DNA of 64,000 nucleotides from Streptomyces sp. NBC_01446 (lineage in GTDB: Bacteria > Actinomycetota > Actinomycetes > Streptomycetales > Streptomycetaceae): positions 3,130,501 through 3,194,500 of the forward strand of contig NZ_JAPEPO010000001.1 in NCBI RefSeq assembly GCF_026340095.1, in the 5' to 3' direction. Every line of letters begins with the position of its first letter. Position 1 is the stretch's first letter. Positions 63,389 through 64,000 of this stretch are shown here, in pieces. The notes under the pieces were generated by a model. It made no database searches, was not told where the DNA came from, and saw only the letters and a program-made list of their open reading frames with translations. Made by a program: the position numbers and the translations under genes.

Positions 63389-63420
63389 AGTGTCGCACGC
63401 CTATATGGCTATACGACACT
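63389..63420 (-). promoter_or_regulatory. AT-rich inverted repeat at the lysE promoter
   Basis: Arms AGTGTCG and CGACACT enclose an AT-rich centre with CATATAGG and TATAGC that may hold the -10. It is 8 bp before the lysE ATG and in the gap toward the mutase gene (stop at 63447), so a self-regulated promoter is likely. Confidence 0.5.
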
Positions 63421-63446
63421 CGCTGGTCAGAGGGTGATACGCGGCC

Positions 63447-64000
63447 TCAGAACGCGTCGGTCGGGATGTACGTGCCCCACACGTCGCGCAGCGCGTTGCA
63501 GACCTCGCCGACGGTGGCGCGGGCGCGCAGGGCGTCCTTCATCGGGTAGAGGACGTTGGCCGAGTCCGCGTCGCTCTCTGCCGCCTTCTTGAGCGCGGCG
63601 AGCGCCGTGTCCACGGCCGCCTGGTCGCGCTCGGCGCGCAGCTTCGTGAGGCGCTGGGCCTGCTGGGCCTCGATCGCCGGGTCGACGCGCAGCGGCTCGT
63701 AGGGCTCCTCGGCGTCGAGCTGGTAGCGGTTGACGCCGACCACGACACGCTCGCCGGAGTCGGTCTCCTGCGCGATGCGGTACGCGGAGCGCTCGATCTC
63801 GTTCTTCTGGAAGCCGTGCTCGATGGCGTCGACCGCGCCGCCGAGGTCCTCGACCTTCGTCATGAGTTCGAGGGCGGCGGCCTCCACGTCGTCCGTCATC
63901 TTCTCGACGACGTACGACCCGGCGAACGGGTCGACGGTGGCGGTCACGTCGGTCTCGTAGGCGAGGACCTGCTGGGTTCGCAGGGCGAGGCGCGCGGACT
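63447..64000 (-). CDS. Methylmalonyl-CoA-mutase-type large chain, N-terminal part cut by the window
   Basis: Only the C-terminal ~184 residues of the catalytic chain are here; the beginning lies beyond position 64000. DPFAGSYVVEKMTDDVEAAALELMTKVEDLGG, the RIAQETDSGERVVVGVNRY block and the NALRDVWGTYIPTDAF end match the substrate-binding domain of B12-dependent acyl-CoA mutases whose cobalamin domain is on a separate polypeptide. Possible substrates are methylmalonyl- or isobutyryl-CoA type; propionate-linked function would suit the PCC genes elsewhere in the window. Confidence 0.88.
   Translation of the reverse strand, partial: SARLALRTQQVLAYETDVTATVDPFAGSYVVEKMTDDVEAAALELMTKVEDLGGAVDAIEHGFQKNEIERSAYRIAQETDSGERVVVGVNRYQLDAEEPYEPLRVDPAIEAQQAQRLTKLRAERDQAAVDTALAALKKAAESDADSANVLYPMKDALRARATVGEVCNALRDVWGTYIPTDAF

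Overview
This is chromosomal DNA of a Streptomyces. It is very GC-rich, with third-position G/C bias in the real genes. It carries many GTG and TTG starts, several leaderless promoters (a TAnnnT box 6-7 nt before the start codon), and marker genes such as afsQ1/afsQ2/sigQ, pccB/pccE and accA2. From memory, not from a search, the gene order matches the conserved core region of S. coelicolor around SCO4869-SCO4940. I see no rRNA, tRNA, CRISPR array, phage or transposase. Both ends are cut inside genes: an S8 protease on the left and a methylmalonyl-CoA-mutase-type chain on the right.

Layout. 1-6.9 kb: secreted subtilase, MacB/FtsX-type ABC exporter pair, L,D-transpeptidase lipoprotein, an acidic small protein and a tiny LADTG sortase substrate. 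6.9-13 kb: hutH, a GAF-GGDEF protein, an enoyl-CoA hydratase, adenylate cyclase (cya) and biotin ligase (birA). 13.2-18.7 kb: the acyl-CoA carboxylase module pccB-pccE and accA2, with a 42-aa membrane protein, maf and a membrane protein between. 18.8-22.6 kb: TetR and DeoR regulators, a disulfide-less flavoprotein and a gamma-glutamylcyclotransferase-like protein. 22.7-29.7 kb: purine nucleoside phosphorylase, a PGM2-type phosphosugar mutase, deoC and two aldehyde dehydrogenases. 30-38.8 kb: a uridine-kinase-like gene, sigQ facing afsQ1-afsQ2-lipoprotein, VanZ, PspC, two small exported proteins, add and an alpha/beta hydrolase. 38.8-43.6 kb: LysR/MFS divergent pair, an ECF sigma factor with a SnoaL-like tail, an antisense-overlapping STAS protein and an AEC transporter. 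43.6-52.1 kb: deoA, cdd, a BMP-family nucleoside ABC transporter and an M20 amidohydrolase. 52.3-62.7 kb: a DUF1906 secreted protein followed by a divergent cell-surface glycan locus (NeuB, NeuA-HAD fusion, two polysialyltransferase-like proteins, GT2, acyltransferase, methyltransferase), most simply read as a Kdn/nonulosonate wall-polymer cluster. The end carries a LysE exporter and the mutase fragment.

Two long-range signals link the parts. First, a palindrome CTACGCGCGTAG (or a 1-2 base variant) lies beside the -10 region of PNP, deoC, add, deoA, the BMP ABC operon and the BMP lipoprotein gene. This implies one repressor for the whole nucleoside uptake and salvage set. Second, two copies of a ~175-bp intergenic element with the same 12-bp inverted repeat and the same 72-nt spacing lie upstream of cya and upstream of a PH-domain gene/deoC. 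An AfsQ1-type box (GTCAC-N6-GTCAC) sits between sigQ and afsQ1.
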